DNA from: Patiria miniata
Taxonomy: Eukaryota > Echinodermata > Asteroidea > Valvatida > Asterinidae
DNA length: 64,000 bases
NCBI RefSeq assembly: GCF_015706575.1
Contig: NW_024037063.1
Coordinates: 8,370,927 to 8,434,926, forward strand
Reading direction: 5' to 3'
This document shows positions 11,937-22,770 of this stretch, piece after piece. How positions within the stretch are numbered: position 1 is the stretch's first letter; each line of letters opens with the position of its first letter. The notes beneath the pieces were generated by a model, which was not told the DNA's origin, did no database searches, and saw only the letters and a list, made by a program, of their open reading frames with translations. The translations under genes and the position numbers were made by a program.

Positions 11937-14366
11937 ACTTTTCAAATCATGAACTCGGTGTTAGTATTGAGTCTCCTGAAGTGACGTGTAAATTCATCAG
12001 ACTTGAAACTCAAATATATAAAAGAGAAGCTAAAAAATGGTCTGGAATTGAACTAATATGTGTATTGGTGAAAAAGGCCCTCATATGGCAAGATTTGTAA
12101 GCTCTTATTTCTGAAGGAGTCACTTTTTTGTTTCTTTTTGTAAAAAGAAGTTGAGACTCACAGGCAGAATCCAAGTTTCAGATATATCAAACGTGCAATC
12201 ATTGTTATTCAATATGAGTAAGTGTCATTCAGAAATACATTTAAAACTTGCATGAAATATATGTATGTAAAGCCGTTAATAAAATCTTTAAATCTGCTGA
12301 CTTCTCCTATCTTCAGACTCGATGCCACTTCTCTTGTAAATACAATTCATCCGATTAGAGAACTTCGACGCTGCGCGTCTGAGAATATATTACTGGGGCC
12401 TTATAACACTGAAAGTTGTTTTGTAACAAAGTGGATTTGAGACGACCTGTCAGTTCTGCACTGAGGCTCCATACATTTAATGAATTTATACATTTAAATT
12501 GTTTCCCCTGATGACTCACCTGTGCTAAATATTTTGTTGCATTTGAACTGTTTTTCACTTAAGTGTTGAAAATAACATTTTTGTGTCAGTCTGCCATATT
12601 TCGCTGTAATAATGAGAATTTTTTTCTTGAAACCCATCATGTAACCCCAAAACAGACAATTACGAAAAAGGGGCTAGTGTTGTGGGGGTGGGAGGAGAGG
12701 GGGGGGGGGGGAGCGAATGTCTTCCTTGACTCCCATCTTTGCTAACTGTTCAGGAGCCGAAATGCAAGAAGATAATGAAGTGAGAAAGGAAAGAAATAAC
12801 CCCACTTTGGGGGAAAATGAGGGGGAATGATGGAACCAAGTTCAGTATTTTTGTGTAATAAAAAGTTGAAGAGTAAAAGCACCAAAAACCAAATCTACCG
12901 GAAAAAGAATTGGGAAAGAAGAGGGTGAATGACACAGCAAATGTAGATCACACTGGCCCTCCCCAAAGACAGTGGTTTCAACACAGGTTTCTAGCTAATT
13001 AATAGAACATCAAAAGCACATCGTACCCAACCAGGTATTCAGTATCTTGTTTAAAAATGCATCAATTTTGAACAGTCTCATATGTATTTAGAGTGCACTA
13101 ACAGTACAACCATTAGTTGAGACAAGTGTGGTAAATTGTCTGTGAATATCCAATGTCCGACTGCAATTCATTCCCTTACAGGAACTCATCAACACAGGTG
13201 TCACTGGGGGAAGGGGGGGGGGGGTGTAATCCCCCATAAATCGCTTTTGTTAGCAAAATTGTCATTCCTTCAGCAAACATGTGTGTAACAGCAAATATGT
13301 GATGAAGAATAGCACCACCTATGGTTTGATAGTGTCCAAGCTTGTCGGCATTGAACAGGGCCCCAAAATTCTGATGCTAACCCCCCGCCCCCCCCCCCCC
13401 TTTTTAAAATTTGTGAGTGGCCGCAGGTGACCAAAAATATTTTCCATGCTACCTTCCAGCATGGCTGGCCAGTCAGTAAATTGTTGTCATCCAAACCCCC
13501 CCCCCCCCCCCCCAATACAATTTGGTCTGGCAACATCCCTGTCATCAACTTGCTTTTAGGAAAGCCAAAAACAAAAAGTTAAAATAATCTACAAATAAGA
13601 GGAAGTTGCAAAAGCACTTAGAATAACAAAAATAGACTTGCTTGAAAGACAAAAAAATAACCCAAAATACAAGCTTCTTTCATGAACATTTTGAATATGA
13701 CATACAAAAGTATTTTCCCCATGGAGATCACAGAGGCTGGCACTGACCACAATGCTTTGTGGATACCAATTATAAACCCAGATTTTGCAAATGTTCCCTC
13801 ATCTACAAATTAAGCAGACAGCTCTAGTAACTAGAGTTCAGGAGAATGGCATCTCCCAAAATCCGAAACAGTCTAATGAAGCTTTTTCCTGTTCATCAAA
13901 AGACAAAAAATAATACCAAAGTTTGGCAAAAGTGGAAGACAATATGAATCCTGGCATAAGATTAGTATCATTCGGCAAAAAGTGTGAGCTGTAAAGAAGA
14001 AGAAAAGTTGTGTTGAATTGTTTATTAGATGATGAGACATAAGTACAAACATTTAGGTTATGTCAGAAGTGTTTGTCTGCAATGCCACCCTTTGTTATTT
14101 GAATGAAAAGCAATCACTTAGTCATGCCCCTGTTCAGATGGGCTTTTGATCATAGTTTCTTCAGGATAGTACTAATAAAATGCAAATGCAAATTGCTTCA
14201 GTGCCAGTGTTCCTTTCTAGTAAAGTGCACAGTTTTTTGGTCACCTTGGGCATTTTTGATTGACATTCTGTTTTTGCAGTTATCACAATGACTTCATCTT
14301 TAGCACCTTTCTATAGGTAAGTGATCTATTTATGCACAAACTTGCTTGCAATGTTCAGGATGCAGC

Positions 14367-14369
<3 letters not shown>

Positions 14370-14399
<30 letters not shown>
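14370..14399 (+). repeat. G-tract of about 30 bases
   Basis: An uninterrupted run of about 30 G follows GCAGCCC. It is the longest homopolymer in the window; similar runs of 10-20 occur at 2.1, 13.2-13.5, 22.3-22.5, 29.0, 36.1, 51.0 and 59.6 kb. Confidence 0.9.
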
Positions 14400-14400
<1 letters not shown>

Positions 14401-14962
14401 GGGAGAATAGGCCATTATTTTTTTAATTAAAAGAAGCAGCCCCTCACAGCCGCTAATAGTAGTACTTATCCTTAAGGTTGATGCTCTAATAGTGCTACCT
14501 ATTATGGGATAGTAGTATCCAATGACCAGTTGACCGGAAACAAACTTCCTGGATACTTTGTTTTGGAAAACTTGCACGTGATGCCCCCAGACGAAAAACC
14601 TGGTTACTGACGTAGTCATGGTAACAATTAAGTGTGCAACAGTTTAGGCAGTACTGCATAACATTAGGCAGCAGATGAAAGCAAGCAGGTACAGGCTGAT
14701 ATTGAGGACACTAGGGACTCCTTCACAAGAATAAGAAAACACTGTTCTCTATTTTTTTATCAGGAAGATAATGCCCAACAACACTGCTAGACTTCCAAAT
14801 GATCCCCAGGATAAGGAACACTCGTGCACATGTTTCATGGTGTAGATGTCTGAAAGGGACTGGCAGGTGTTGAAAAAATGGGTGGAATGAAAATCTGAAA
14901 CTGAATCGATAGAATCTGCAAAAGCTTCCTTGACATAACAAACGCCTAAATTGAATTTTTTT

Positions 14963-15145
14963 TTAAAGGGACCATGACATGAATTTCACTTTGGATTTTG
15001 GAACATATTTTGTGCAATTTTCTATTTCTTTTAAACGTATAACTACATGAATTTGCCATAGCTTTTGGGGTTTTGGGAAAAGTGTACTTCTTTAAACACT
15101 TAAAATGTGCTTTTCCTGACAACTGACAGCACTGTGGATGTGATG
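14963..15145. mobile_element. Family B element, truncated copy
   Basis: It begins TTAAAGGGACCATGACATGA and follows the left third of the complete copy at 21.3 kb, including the shared GTGCTTTTCCTGACAA block, then loses similarity. The right terminus is not present nearby. Confidence 0.7.
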
Positions 15146-16734
15146 TCCTTTTAGGCACAATCTCTGTACTTTAGCAGAGGACGCACTGCATATTGTAAAT
15201 AAGTAACAGGATTTAGGGCCTTGCTGGAAAAACTATGCTTGACCGCCCTGTTAAATTGTTGCTTGCTATTGATCATTTGAAGAATTTTTTTTTTTTTTTA
15301 ACCACTACTTATCCATTCATATGCACACAAGTTGAAACCAATTTCTCAACTTCTCCATTTTTCAATTCTAGATGGTATTTCCGTTCCATACTTTTTTGCA
15401 CGTTTTGCTCATGTTCCATAGCACTTTACCAGTACAAATCAGCCACCAAAAATGACAAATCACGAGGATAAACTTTAAAATCTTTTGATTGAATTACTGC
15501 ACAACGGCATGTCAAAAATATGATACTGATACCAATTCAATTTGAAAAAGAATGGTGATTGCTCAATAGAGGGCGCTACAATCCACACTCTGTGGAGATC
15601 ACGGGCCGTCATTATTCCACAATCATCCACACTGACAGCTGAATTCATGAGGCCGCAGGGAGGCACGTACATAGTAAGGGCAAATGTACCCTAATGTGTA
15701 TGTAGCCTTAAGACTATGCAATCCTCACAATAAATGTTTGAACAAGACAACCATCCATTTTGTAGGGAACTTTTTTAAAGATTTTATTTGCCGTTTTTAT
15801 ACCAAAAAAAATCCTGACTCTTGATGGCTTTAAGCAGCAGCAATGCATTGCCAGAGCAAGATATATCTGCCATATTTTACAAGAAGCAATCACAGTTCAA
15901 GTGTATGGATAAGCTGTATCCTTCTATTCTGACAAATCAGTTCAAAACAAAAGTGCACTAAAAGAACAATATCCAAGCAAATGGTTCTAAAGCGGCAAAA
16001 ACAAGATTGGATATTGTCAAGGTGCATAACAGTTATCCTATCCTAAAGTTGCAAGTAATACCAAACTAAATCCTAGATTTTGAAAGCAATGATTATAAGT
16101 GATTATCAGTTAACTTCAAAGAGCTTATTGATCCTTGTGTGTCACCTTTAAAGCTGACGTAAGAGGTCTGCTTCAACCTATACCTATCTTTGAAGTAGTC
16201 AACAGTTCTCACTAGAGAACTGTTTTTCTAGAGTAATTTTTTTGGAGCAATTGTTTTTCTAAAACCACTGAAGTTATCTGTATTAGAAAGCAATATAAAA
16301 ATTGGAAATTAGTGCACTTTGTCCTCTTTCCCTTTTATTTTTGATAATTGGCAATCAGGATCTGTAGTTTTTTATACGGTCAATTAGTCACTAGAGCTCA
16401 TTTTATGATGCTCTAAAGCCTTTTAGAATTTGCAGCAAAAATTTTCAAGGAGGAATCACTATTAAATTTGTGAAGTTAAGATGCCTTCTGCAGAGGCAAT
16501 TACTGCTCATGTTTGCTTCCCTATGGCACTAAAGATGACTGTGTCACATTTGACATGTACATTTTTATTGTAGAAGTAAATTTTTTGTGCAAGTTGCTCC
16601 TTTGAATGAATGAAGTTTCCCTCAAAAACCAGTGTGTGTAAAATTATTTTATTTCCCTTATTGTGATTGGATAATAGTTTAGGCCTAATGAACATTCAAG
16701 AGTGCCCTGCTTTTACATCCTTTTCTTTTCTCAG

Positions 16735-16832
16735 TTGGGTGAATTTTGCCTTAATTAAGGGTATGTGGTGGTTCACGGTACCGGTATATGTGGGTGCTAC
16801 TTACTGGAATGTGCCTATTGTTGAGCGCCATG
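16735..16832 (+). CDS. Candidate plus-strand exon, tryptophan-rich
   Basis: A strong acceptor (TACATCCTTTTCTTTTCTCAG) and a strong donor (CCATG|GTAAGTG) flank a 98-nt stretch that is open in one frame only (phase 2 in, phase 1 out). It encodes WVNFALIKGMWWFTVPVYVG followed by ATYWNVPIVERH, which could be a short membrane helix. It lies within the 18.3-10.6 kb intron of the CUB gene on the opposite strand. No convincing partner exon was found: the next acceptor, near 16989, gives a stop after three codons. Too short to assign a family. Confidence 0.3.
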
Positions 16833-18315
16833 GTAAGTGAAGCTTGAGGTGCAGTCCAGTCAGTTTGGACCAGTGTCTCTTGACCAACCACAGCATGGCT
16901 TTCAACAAGCTTTTTCTCTTTCTGTTATGCCATGAAATGAAAGCCGTGCTGTAGTTGGCAACAAAATTAAAGCACCCTCAGTCGACTGCCAATGATGGAA
17001 GATGGCAAAGTGGAGATTCCTGTCATGTTGGTAAGCGAAATTCTCATCGATTTTACCCTTTTTTCAATATTACATTTATTTCCATACTGAATAATAACAT
17101 AATAGAAAGCAAAATACAATATTGTGGAGGCACAATCCTAATAAGCCAAGGCTTGTAGCGAAGTGTCTTTAGAAAAGAGATCAAAGACATGAAATAATAA
17201 AATAGTTAGTTAATTAAGTCAACGACAAAGATAAACAAGAGGACAAAGTAAACTGACCAGAACTTAGATTAAGAAAAATGACTAGGGGAAAAAAACGTAA
17301 AAACTGCAAGAGAGATGGCAACACTGGAGAACAAACCAAAGGAGGAGAAAAAAAAATCTATGCTACATATTGGTAGATAAGATACTCTTTGAAAGAGTTC
17401 GTAAAAGAGCCCACAGCGGTTTTGGGATATAATTGATTGGTCAATGCTATTCCAAAGACTGGGACTGTAGAAGCGAAGTGTGTTCTTGTACTGAGATGTG
17501 CGCGTGAAAGGTATGTACTAGGTTGCTGTGTGATCTAATGTGATAGTGGTGAATGATGTTAACTGGAGTAAAGAAAGAAGAAAATGTAGCAGGTAGGAGA
17601 TTATTAGTAAGCTTGAACATGAAAATGCCAGTTTGAAGCTTATTAATATCAGACAGGGTGAGAGTGTGTAATATGACAAAAAGAGGTGCAGTATGACCAC
17701 GTGGTAGGGAGTGAGAACAGATCCGAATGACCCTTCATATGCAATTCAGGGACTTGAACCCACCCTATATGTACCTGGCCATGTCAAGATAAAACGTGTG
17801 AAATACTGGGGCCAAACAATTTGTGACAGGAGAATTAGGAGTTTAAAAAAAAATGACAATTTTCTGCCACAGCAACTTTTATTGGTCTAGATCCTTACAG
17901 TTCTGGAGGTAACTGTAACTTAAACAATTTGGTTTATATTTGTTGTTATGTTTATGCTGATTCATCTTTTATATCATTGTAATCAATTAAACTTAAAATT
18001 GTTAATATCATGTGTAAGATTATGGCATTTTGTTAAGGCATTTAAGATAACTCTGTTTTTAGGACTGAAAATTGAAAATTTAAATTTAGTAAATTGCATT
18101 TTGATATAACGTTCATTCTCTAGATGGCACTTAATTCTGGGGTTTGAAGTTGAGCCACTTGTGTACCCTTTCTGTTGTGTGCTGGATCAACGGAATCTGT
18201 TGTGTCCCTGACTGATGGGAGGTGACGTAACTACTGTGTCTTTGTCGATGGGGAATTGCGGTGCAGTACTATATGCATCGAACATGACCTCATTAACACC
18301 AACTTCATCAATTAC

Positions 18316-18408
18316 CTTGACAAACCGAGAAGTTGTCCTTTGAACATTTTGAATTGTTAATTGCTGTGTTGAAACATATTGTGCAAATTCTGCTGTAACT
18401 AAAATTTC
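18316..18408 (-). CDS. CUB-domain gene: small cysteine-rich exon
   Basis: A 93-nt stretch lies between a good acceptor (CTTTCTTCTAAACCAG) and a donor (CAAG|GTAATT). In the frame demanded by its neighbours it is fully open, enters and leaves in phase 1, and adds about 30 residues with four cysteines (C233, C236, C246, C254) and sequons NFS, NNS and NFS. Inserted between the exons at 20.5 and 10.5 kb it makes NFLG-NFSYSRIC...KCSKDNFSVCQ-AVSINASG, filling the CUB loop before LEVRDG. Because both flanking exons are also phase-compatible without it, it could be a cassette exon. Another frame of the same DNA is open for 73 codons from this acceptor to a TGA at 18187 (see findings), so the coding frame is inferred rather than proven. 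Confidence 0.6.
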
Positions 18409-18779
18409 CTGGTTTAGAAGAAAGATTAACTATAATTATTTGTTGCACAAAGTAAAACTTGGTTGCAAACAATAACAGTTTGATAGTGCTTGAATATTGA
18501 AGGTTTGTAGAAGAAATTTGAAGAATTACAGTACTGCAAGGAATCGGTTGAGAAGAGTGGTTGTATTTTCTGTATATTTCAACTCCACTGGCCCTATTGA
18601 GTGATAGAGGAAGGTTGTAAAAATGTGAAATTTGGAAGGTGTATTTAAAACACTTTGCCTAATTTAAAGATTTTAGTGAACATTTTGTTTCGAAATCGGA
18701 ATTGAAAATTTGAAATTGGAGTGGACATTTTATGAAATTTGAGATTGTAAAATTATGGGACACAGATTCAAAGATTGTG

Positions 18780-19045
18780 GTGTTGAGGGAAATTGAGATA
18801 CTATTCCTGGAGTTTGGAAGAGAATTCTGAGATGGTTTGAATTTGAGAAACACCTGAAGTTGGAGGAGAATTTCATAGATTGTAAATTGATTGGAATTTG
18901 AGAACTACTTTCCTAAATTTGGAAGTGCACTGAGTAAATTGTCAATTTACTGGAAGTTGAGAAACACCAAATTTGGAGAATTTTATTCATTGTGAATTGA
19001 TTTGGAATTTGAGAAACCCGTACCTGAATTTGGAAGGAATTTGAA
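18780..19045. repeat. Degenerate tandem repeat, about 57-bp period
   Basis: At least four or five units follow the pattern TTGGAATTTGAGAAAC…CTGAATTTGGA…GAATTT. Divergence between units is high, so the array is old. It is TTTGGA/TTGAG-rich and has no ORF of interest. Confidence 0.55.
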
Positions 19046-20481
19046 CCAACTTTGCAGAAGCTGATTCATAGAAATTGAGTACTCGTGTTCAAAAAAAACC
19101 CCTTGTATTTTTGAAACGTGGATTTGTATATAGGCCGATGTGAATTTATTTTGGAATTTGTTAAGATTTGGAGGCAATAAATTTACCTGCATTGTATATA
19201 GAATGATGAGAATTGTGTAGTTCCTTGCTGTGCTCACAAAGTGGCAAAAAAACGGAAGAATCGAAATTTTTCGATTTTGAGTTTTGCAAGCCTATTTATC
19301 AGATTTGTCTCAAAGAAAAATTAGACCCAGTTTCAAAGAGAGTTTCAAGAAATTTACAAACTGAAAAATCTCAATGGGTTCACTTCAAAGTGTGAAGAAC
19401 AAGGAATAGACCTACCTGTACTTGTATTTTGTTTGTTTGAAAGAAAATGCAGTTCAGATATGTTTGCAAGTTCCATTTTTTCTGCTATTCTGCTAAATGC
19501 ACACCAGAGATTCAGCAATTTTTTCTGCTTTTCTGCTGACAAAAAAAAGTAAATTTTACTGCAACAATCAACAGTGAATCAGGTTTGCTGGTGGCGGAAA
19601 AGCAGAATATGTATTTAGTTAAATTGCTAAATCTGTTTGAGTGCTGTTTTGATTGTCCAAAATTTGATCCACCATAAAACAAAAACCTTAATTGCTCTTC
19701 TTGTAGCAGAACAGCATAAAGGCAGACAATATATAGCGCTGACTGTTCATCTTCTGTTCTACCAATATGATGAATAGGATAAGATGGTGGCCATCATAGG
19801 CAGCAGCAGGAGGGGTGGGGGCAGGACCAGTTGCCCCCGCATTTTGAATTGTTTCCTTTGTATACACCCAGTTTTGGGTGTAAAGTGGAATGCCGCTATA
19901 AGGAACATCGTGGGATCCACAGAAATTGTTCATCATAGCAATCGTTTGGTATAGCAATTTTAAGCTGCAGGTGCTCCGGTACTCACTTTCAATAAATAGC
20001 GCCCTTCTTCGACCTGTACACCCTGGTAGTTACTGAAAGACCACTTTGAGCATGTGTCAACTATTGAATTATGTAATCACACAGTTTTTGAGCTTACTAC
20101 TTCAGCAATGGGTGGCTTTCCCCTTCTATTCCTTGGGGAAATAATAGCCACTTGTCGCTCTTCCACTGACATTTTTTTAACAACAATGTTCAACAATATC
20201 AACCAGAGGTATAAACTCGACGTTCCGGTCAGTATGCTTTGATTGTCTTCAGAACCATTCTCTTAGTTGAGAAATTATTCGCCGCTGTTTCCGCAAACCT
20301 TTCATTATTTAATGTTCTGTACGTTTTGTACACAATAATTGGGAGCCAAGGATGATGTTCGGTATAGCCAAATGTTCGGTATGGTGGTGTTCGTTATAGC
20401 GACGTTCCACTGTACCCACTAGAGAGACATGATCAGAAACATTCCACCATTGCTGATTGGTTGCCTTCATACATTACTTAC

Positions 20482-20616
20482 CTAAGAAATTGAGCAGTAG
20501 CCTGTTACCGGGTCTACCTCTGAGATACCACAGGTAGTCAACCCACTCTGTGTTTGCTCTCAAGATGTTGATGGAGACATGGCCAATGTTGGCTACCTCA
20601 TAGGCTGTGTTCTGGA
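20482..20616 (-). CDS. CUB-domain gene: exon with start of CUB-like domain 2
   Basis: This 135-nt exon lies between the acceptor TATGTGTGACAG and the donor TTAG|GTAAGT. It enters and leaves in phase 1 and supplies residues 181-224. The translation contains ANIGHVSINILRANTEWVDY and LWYLRGRPGNRLLLNFL. The pattern 'W..R...GNRLLLNF' matches the CUB segment in which a tryptophan strand is followed by 'G..I.L.F'. The first CUB cysteine is not present, so this is a divergent CUB domain or an unseen small exon lies between 25.5 and 20.6 kb. Confidence 0.82.
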
Positions 20617-21121
20617 CTGTCACACATAAAATGAAAAGGAACAAACCAAGACATTCATTAGAAAAGATTACGTGAGGCGTCAAACTGTAAATGCCTAATG
20701 CTCAGGTTATAAGTACTAATCACCAGGAGCTATTCTTGTCTAATACTGCAATCGGCAGGGTTCCAGAAAATAGAAATAATATTCCATGACTTTTCCAGGA
20801 CAAAATAGGGGCTTTCCATTTCTATGCTGTCTTGGCATCTTATTTAAGGAGCCTATAGACAATAGAAGCCACTCCATTTCAGCCTTCCAGTTTGACCAAA
20901 GAACACCACAAATTACAGCGTCACAATGGTGCACTGAACACGCAACAAGTGTAGAGCATACATGCGAAAAGAGAATTATATTAAACTGGAATACAAACTG
21001 CCATAGCTTAATATAACACATCATCATATACTGGTTGTGCAGGATTCCATGCCTTTATACATGTTTTTTCCCCTGAAATTTAAACTTTCCAAGACTTCTT
21101 GTATTAAAGATAACAAAATTT

Positions 21122-21346
21122 TCATGACTTCCAATGAAACCTTTGAATTGCTGGGTTTTCCTGGATTTTGTCATCACTGACAAGGTTTCTCCAAATGGCT
21201 CTATCTTGGGCAGCCTCACATATCTCATTAGGTGTAAGGATTACATTTTTAGAGAGTTGTCTGACAATATACTGTGGGTACATCAAAGTAGGTCTGCCTT
21301 TCCTACGGTTCCCATGGACAGGTGTCCTCACCACATGTCCTAGCAA
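21122..21346 (-). pseudogene. LINE ORF2 C-terminal fragment
   Basis: The minus strand is open for about 74 codons: LGHVVRTPVHGNRRKGRPTL, then YPQYIVRQLSKN and EICEAAQDRAIWRNLVS. This fits the LINE C-terminal pattern 'GHV.R…GRP.L.Y…AQDR..W..LV'. The rest of the element is absent, and its upstream end is cut by the TTAA element starting at 21348. Confidence 0.65.
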
Positions 21347-21347
21347 T

Positions 21348-21880
21348 TTAAAGGGCCCATGACATGGATCTCACTTGGGAACATATTCTGCACAACTTTC
21401 TAATCCTCTTAAATGTATGGAAACTATTTGACATTCCTTTTTGGTAAATTTGATTGAAAAGTGCACTTTTTGAACGTTTAAAAGTGTCCATGCTTTTCCT
21501 GACAAATGAGGGCGCTGTGCGGTCATGTTCAAATTGTGGCTCAAATTTTCTCAATAAAAACATATTTGTGAGATAAAACTTTGCTCATTGGCTAACTGTC
21601 ATGTACTGAAACAATAAAAGAAAAGAACATTGACGACAGCAAAATATCCAAAATTCTAGCAAATTTTGGTGCTGAACAGTTGTAACATTGAGGTTTCTGC
21701 CTGAAATGATATCACACTTTTGGTCATGAATATGGAAATTTGCATTAGCATAACAACCAAAAAGGCACCAAAATGCCCTTAAAAATGGCAAAATGAAAAT
21801 TGAATATCAGGTTAAATGGGACACAAAGGTGCATTTTCAAGGATTGCATTAAAAAAAATTACATTACATGGGCCCTTTAA
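21348..21880. mobile_element. MITE-like element, family B, complete copy
   Basis: The 533-bp element is bounded by TTAA, with termini AAAGGGCCCATGACATG and ACATGGGCCC reading inwards. The left 170 bp match the truncated copy at 15 kb. It is inserted immediately beside a LINE fragment (21122-21346). Confidence 0.8.
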
Positions 21881-22244
21881 GCTGCCGCTGGTAATTTGTG
21901 ATGGAGAGGGGCTGCTGTCCTGTTAACTCATAGACTTTATCACTACTGATGTGGTCTCTCCACCCGACAGATTCAAGTGAACTACGTTCACTTTTAATAA
22001 ATAAACATGTAAGGTTGAACAAAGAAAATGACTGGAGCAGAATGTGAACTTGCAATTTCCCAAACACTGTGTCATTGCTCTACTCCATTAATTATATCCA
22101 GCCTGAATTGTCAGTGTCGGTGAATTCATGGTACACTAGTCAGAAGCTGATGTATTTGTTCATTGGCTTTGACTAGCACCCATGCATGCACAAAGACATC
22201 GACAATTTGGGAGACTGGCAACATACTTCGTAGGTCACATATCA

Positions 22245-22517
22245 TGGGCGTTGCCAGGATTTTTCTAGAGGGGGGCAAAACATATTTTTCCCAAAAAAAT
22301 GCTTGTATTTCTCAACATATTCTTGATTTATCAGTTTTAGAGGGGGGGGGGGGGCAGGGACATTTTGCTTCCCCCCCCCCCCACCCCATTAAATTTACAC
22401 CACTATGACTTTGCATCTCTTTTTCTTTTCATTTTTGGTTTTTTTTGGGTTTTTTTGTTGCTTTCTTGGGGGGGGGGGGGGGGGGGCATCCCCCCCCCTC
22501 CCCCCCGACGCCCATGT
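22245..22517. repeat. G/C-tract dispersed element, copy at 22 kb
   Basis: Its ends are GGGCGTTGCCAGGATTTTTC and CCGACGCCCATG, enclosing several G10-20 and C10+ runs. Same family as the element at 1.9-2.2 kb. Confidence 0.65.
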
Positions 22518-22589
22518 CACATATTCAATTCCCTCTGCATTCCATTTAAAAAAGGTAGATGGACAAACCTGTGTTACCAGGAACGGAGT

Positions 22590-22770
22590 GCCCATCTCTC
22601 TTTCGTTAGTGATTGGGCTAGACTCATATGCTGCTGTGGGGGGATCGCCACCCTAATTGAGGTAAAGCGCCTTACTTAATGGTACAACACGCATGGCCAC
22701 GGCGGGGCTAGAACCCACAACCTCACGATCATGAATCCTGTGCTCCACCGCTAGACCACATGTACCCACT
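22590..22770 (-). repeat. tRNA-derived SINE
   Basis: On the minus strand an A-box-like TGGTCTAGCGGTGGAGCAC is followed about 30 nt later by a B-box-like GTGGGTTCTAGCCCC, as in a tRNA head. The tail contains AAGGCGCTTTACC. The acceptor stem does not pair well, so it is not a working tRNA. Confidence 0.65.

Larger units (their letters stand above)
10606..18315 (-). other. Intron of the CUB gene, about 7.7 kb
   Basis: The intron between the small cysteine-rich exon and the LEVRDG exon. It holds the GAGTCA element, poly-G/C tracts at 12.7, 13.2-13.5 and 14.4 kb, the truncated family B element and the plus-strand exon candidate at 16.7 kb. The remaining sequence is unremarkable AT-rich DNA. A possible AATAAA on the minus strand lies at about 17880. 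Confidence 0.6.

Noticed and set aside
12500..12560. A minus-strand donor (CACAG|GTGAGTCA) suggesting another CUB-gene exon
   Set aside because: The only acceptor-bounded segment is about 30 nt and its phase (0 to 1) does not fit between the neighbouring exons.
22690..22765. A tRNA gene on the minus strand
   Set aside because: A- and B-box-like words are present but the acceptor and anticodon stems do not pair; it is better explained as a SINE head.
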